Source: Parabacteroides sp.
GTDB taxonomy: Bacteria; Bacteroidota; Bacteroidia; Bacteroidales; Tannerellaceae
Direction of reading: 5' to 3'
DNA: 64,000 nt
NCBI GenBank assembly: GCA_017937385.1
Contig: JAGBDR010000009.1
Coordinates: 43,721 to 107,720 of the forward strand
Below the pieces are notes generated by a model. It had not been told where the DNA came from. It saw nothing but the letters and a program-made list of their open reading frames with translations, and searched no databases. Within the stretch, counting starts at the first letter, position 1, and each line of letters opens with the position of its first letter. Both the position numbers and the translations under genes were made by a program. This document shows, in pieces, positions 63,085 through 64,000 of this stretch.

Positions 63085-64000
63085 ATGAGACAAAGAATCA
63101 GAAATAAATTTCAGGAGTTATTCTCTACAGAAGGTAGTGTGTATGCATCGCCGGGCCGTATTAACCTGATTGGCGAACATACCGATTATAACGGCGGCTT
63201 CGTATTTCCGGGAGCTATCGATAAAGGCATGATTGCCGAAATCAAACCAAACGGAACAGGGAAAGTCCGTGCTTTCTCAGTGGACCTGAACGACTATGCC
63301 GAATTTGGCCTGAACGAAGAAGACGCACCCAAAGCAAGCTGGGCAAGATACATTTTCGGTGTTTGCCGCGAAATCATCAAACGGGGCGGACAGATCCAGG
63401 GATTCGACACCGTGTTTGCAGGCGATGTACCGTTAGGTGCAGGCATGTCCTCTTCCGCTGCCTTGGAAAGTACATACGCATTTGCTTTGAACGATCTGTT
63501 CTCCCTGAACATCGATAAATTCGAATTGGCTAAGATCGGCCAGTCAACGGAACACAACTATTGCGGTGTAAACTGCGGTATCATGGACCAGTTCGCTTCC
63601 GTATTCGGAAAAGAAGGAAGTTTGATCCGCTTGGACTGCCGTTCACTCGAATACAAATATTTCCCGTTCCATCCGGTCGGCTATAAATTGGTATTGCTGG
63701 ATTCAGTCGTTAAACACGAACTGGCCTCTTCGGCCTACAACAAACGCCGCCAGTCTTGTGAACATGCCGCTGCCGCAATCCGCCGCAACCATCCGGAAGT
63801 CGAATTCCTGCGCGATGCGACAATGGATATGCTGAACGAAGTGAAAGGCGACATTAGTGCAGAAGATTATATGCGTGCCGAATATGTGATCGAAGAAGTA
63901 CAGCGCGTGCTCGACGTTTGCGACGCTCTGGAAAAAGACGATTACGAAACAGTAGGAAAGAAGATGTATGAAACGCATCACGGCATGAGCAAACTGTATG
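63085..64000 (+). CDS. galK: galactokinase (partial, cut by window end)
   Basis: It phosphorylates alpha-galactose to galactose 1-phosphate. The visible 305 residues begin MRQRIRNKFQELFSTEGSVY. They contain the galactokinase signature GRINLIGEHTDYNGGFVFP, the ATP-loop GDVPLGAGMSSSAALE and NCGIMDQFASVFG. The C-terminal end lies beyond the window. Confidence 0.95.
   Translation, partial: MRQRIRNKFQELFSTEGSVYASPGRINLIGEHTDYNGGFVFPGAIDKGMIAEIKPNGTGKVRAFSVDLNDYAEFGLNEEDAPKASWARYIFGVCREIIKRGGQIQGFDTVFAGDVPLGAGMSSSAALESTYAFALNDLFSLNIDKFELAKIGQSTEHNYCGVNCGIMDQFASVFGKEGSLIRLDCRSLEYKYFPFHPVGYKLVLLDSVVKHELASSAYNKRRQSCEHAAAAIRRNHPEVEFLRDATMDMLNEVKGDISAEDYMRAEYVIEEVQRVLDVCDALEKDDYETVGKKMYETHHGMSKLY

Overview
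The window is a chromosomal segment of a Bacteroidales bacterium, most likely Parabacteroides or a close relative. The support is: many start-proximal TAnnTTTG (-7) promoter boxes typical of Bacteroidota; a Rho factor with a long Asn-rich disordered insert; an LL-diaminopimelate aminotransferase; a type III glutamine synthetase; FecI/FecR-type regulation; and a protein with a type IX secretion sorting domain, which common gut Bacteroides usually lack. No tRNA, rRNA, CRISPR array, transposase or prophage was seen. The genus is an inference.

Layout. 1-4238: inositol-lipid locus (myo-inositol-phosphate synthase, PgpA-like phosphatase, GtrA-like protein, CDP-alcohol phosphatidyltransferase, Aur1/PAP2-like enzyme), which should make phosphatidylinositol and inositol phosphoceramide-type lipids. 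4370-5695: envelope barrel and DUF4136 lipoprotein. 6060-10392: dapF-dapL (lysine/peptidoglycan precursor) and glnN. 10516-11093: RelE/ParE toxin-antitoxin pair. 11101-15374: nadE-pbpC. 15375-16079: non-coding, with copy 1 of a dispersed repeat of about 480 bp. 16080-19109: four-subunit 2-oxoacid:ferredoxin oxidoreductase plus a small membrane protein. 19221-23551: putative porin, solute-binding protein, DEAD-box helicase. 23764-30962: minus-strand rho, then aspS-nif3-zinc ribbon-tilS. 31271-38000: NUDIX hydrolase, glmM-DUF4827, and a run of sigma factor, small ORF, rpe, comEC, nrnA. 38175-41298: FadL-like barrel and an aromatic/Ser-rich exported protein.

41299-46921 is the most accessory-looking part. 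It holds an AT-rich acyltransferase, an orphan polyvalent-protein-type kinase, a structured RNA leader with what look like competing terminator and antiterminator helices, a two-gene secreted-protein unit whose second gene is broken by TGG to TGA, and copy 2 of the dispersed repeat. 46922-51971 is a signalling module: two ECF sigma factors, one FecR anti-sigma factor and two paralogous CarboxypepD_reg proteins, one with an STN domain but no TonB-dependent barrel.

52470-54738: queD-queE and convergent pyrC. 54929-57274: class A PBP. 57354-60381: YeiH transporter and GH51 arabinofuranosidase. 60571-64000: galactose operon galM-MFS transporter-galK, with galK cut by the window edge. Two short repeat families recur at gene ends: an ATTGACA-type repeat that itself supplies the last codons and stop (Ile-Asp-Asn-stop) of several genes, and a GTCGAAA(A/G)GCGC palindrome.
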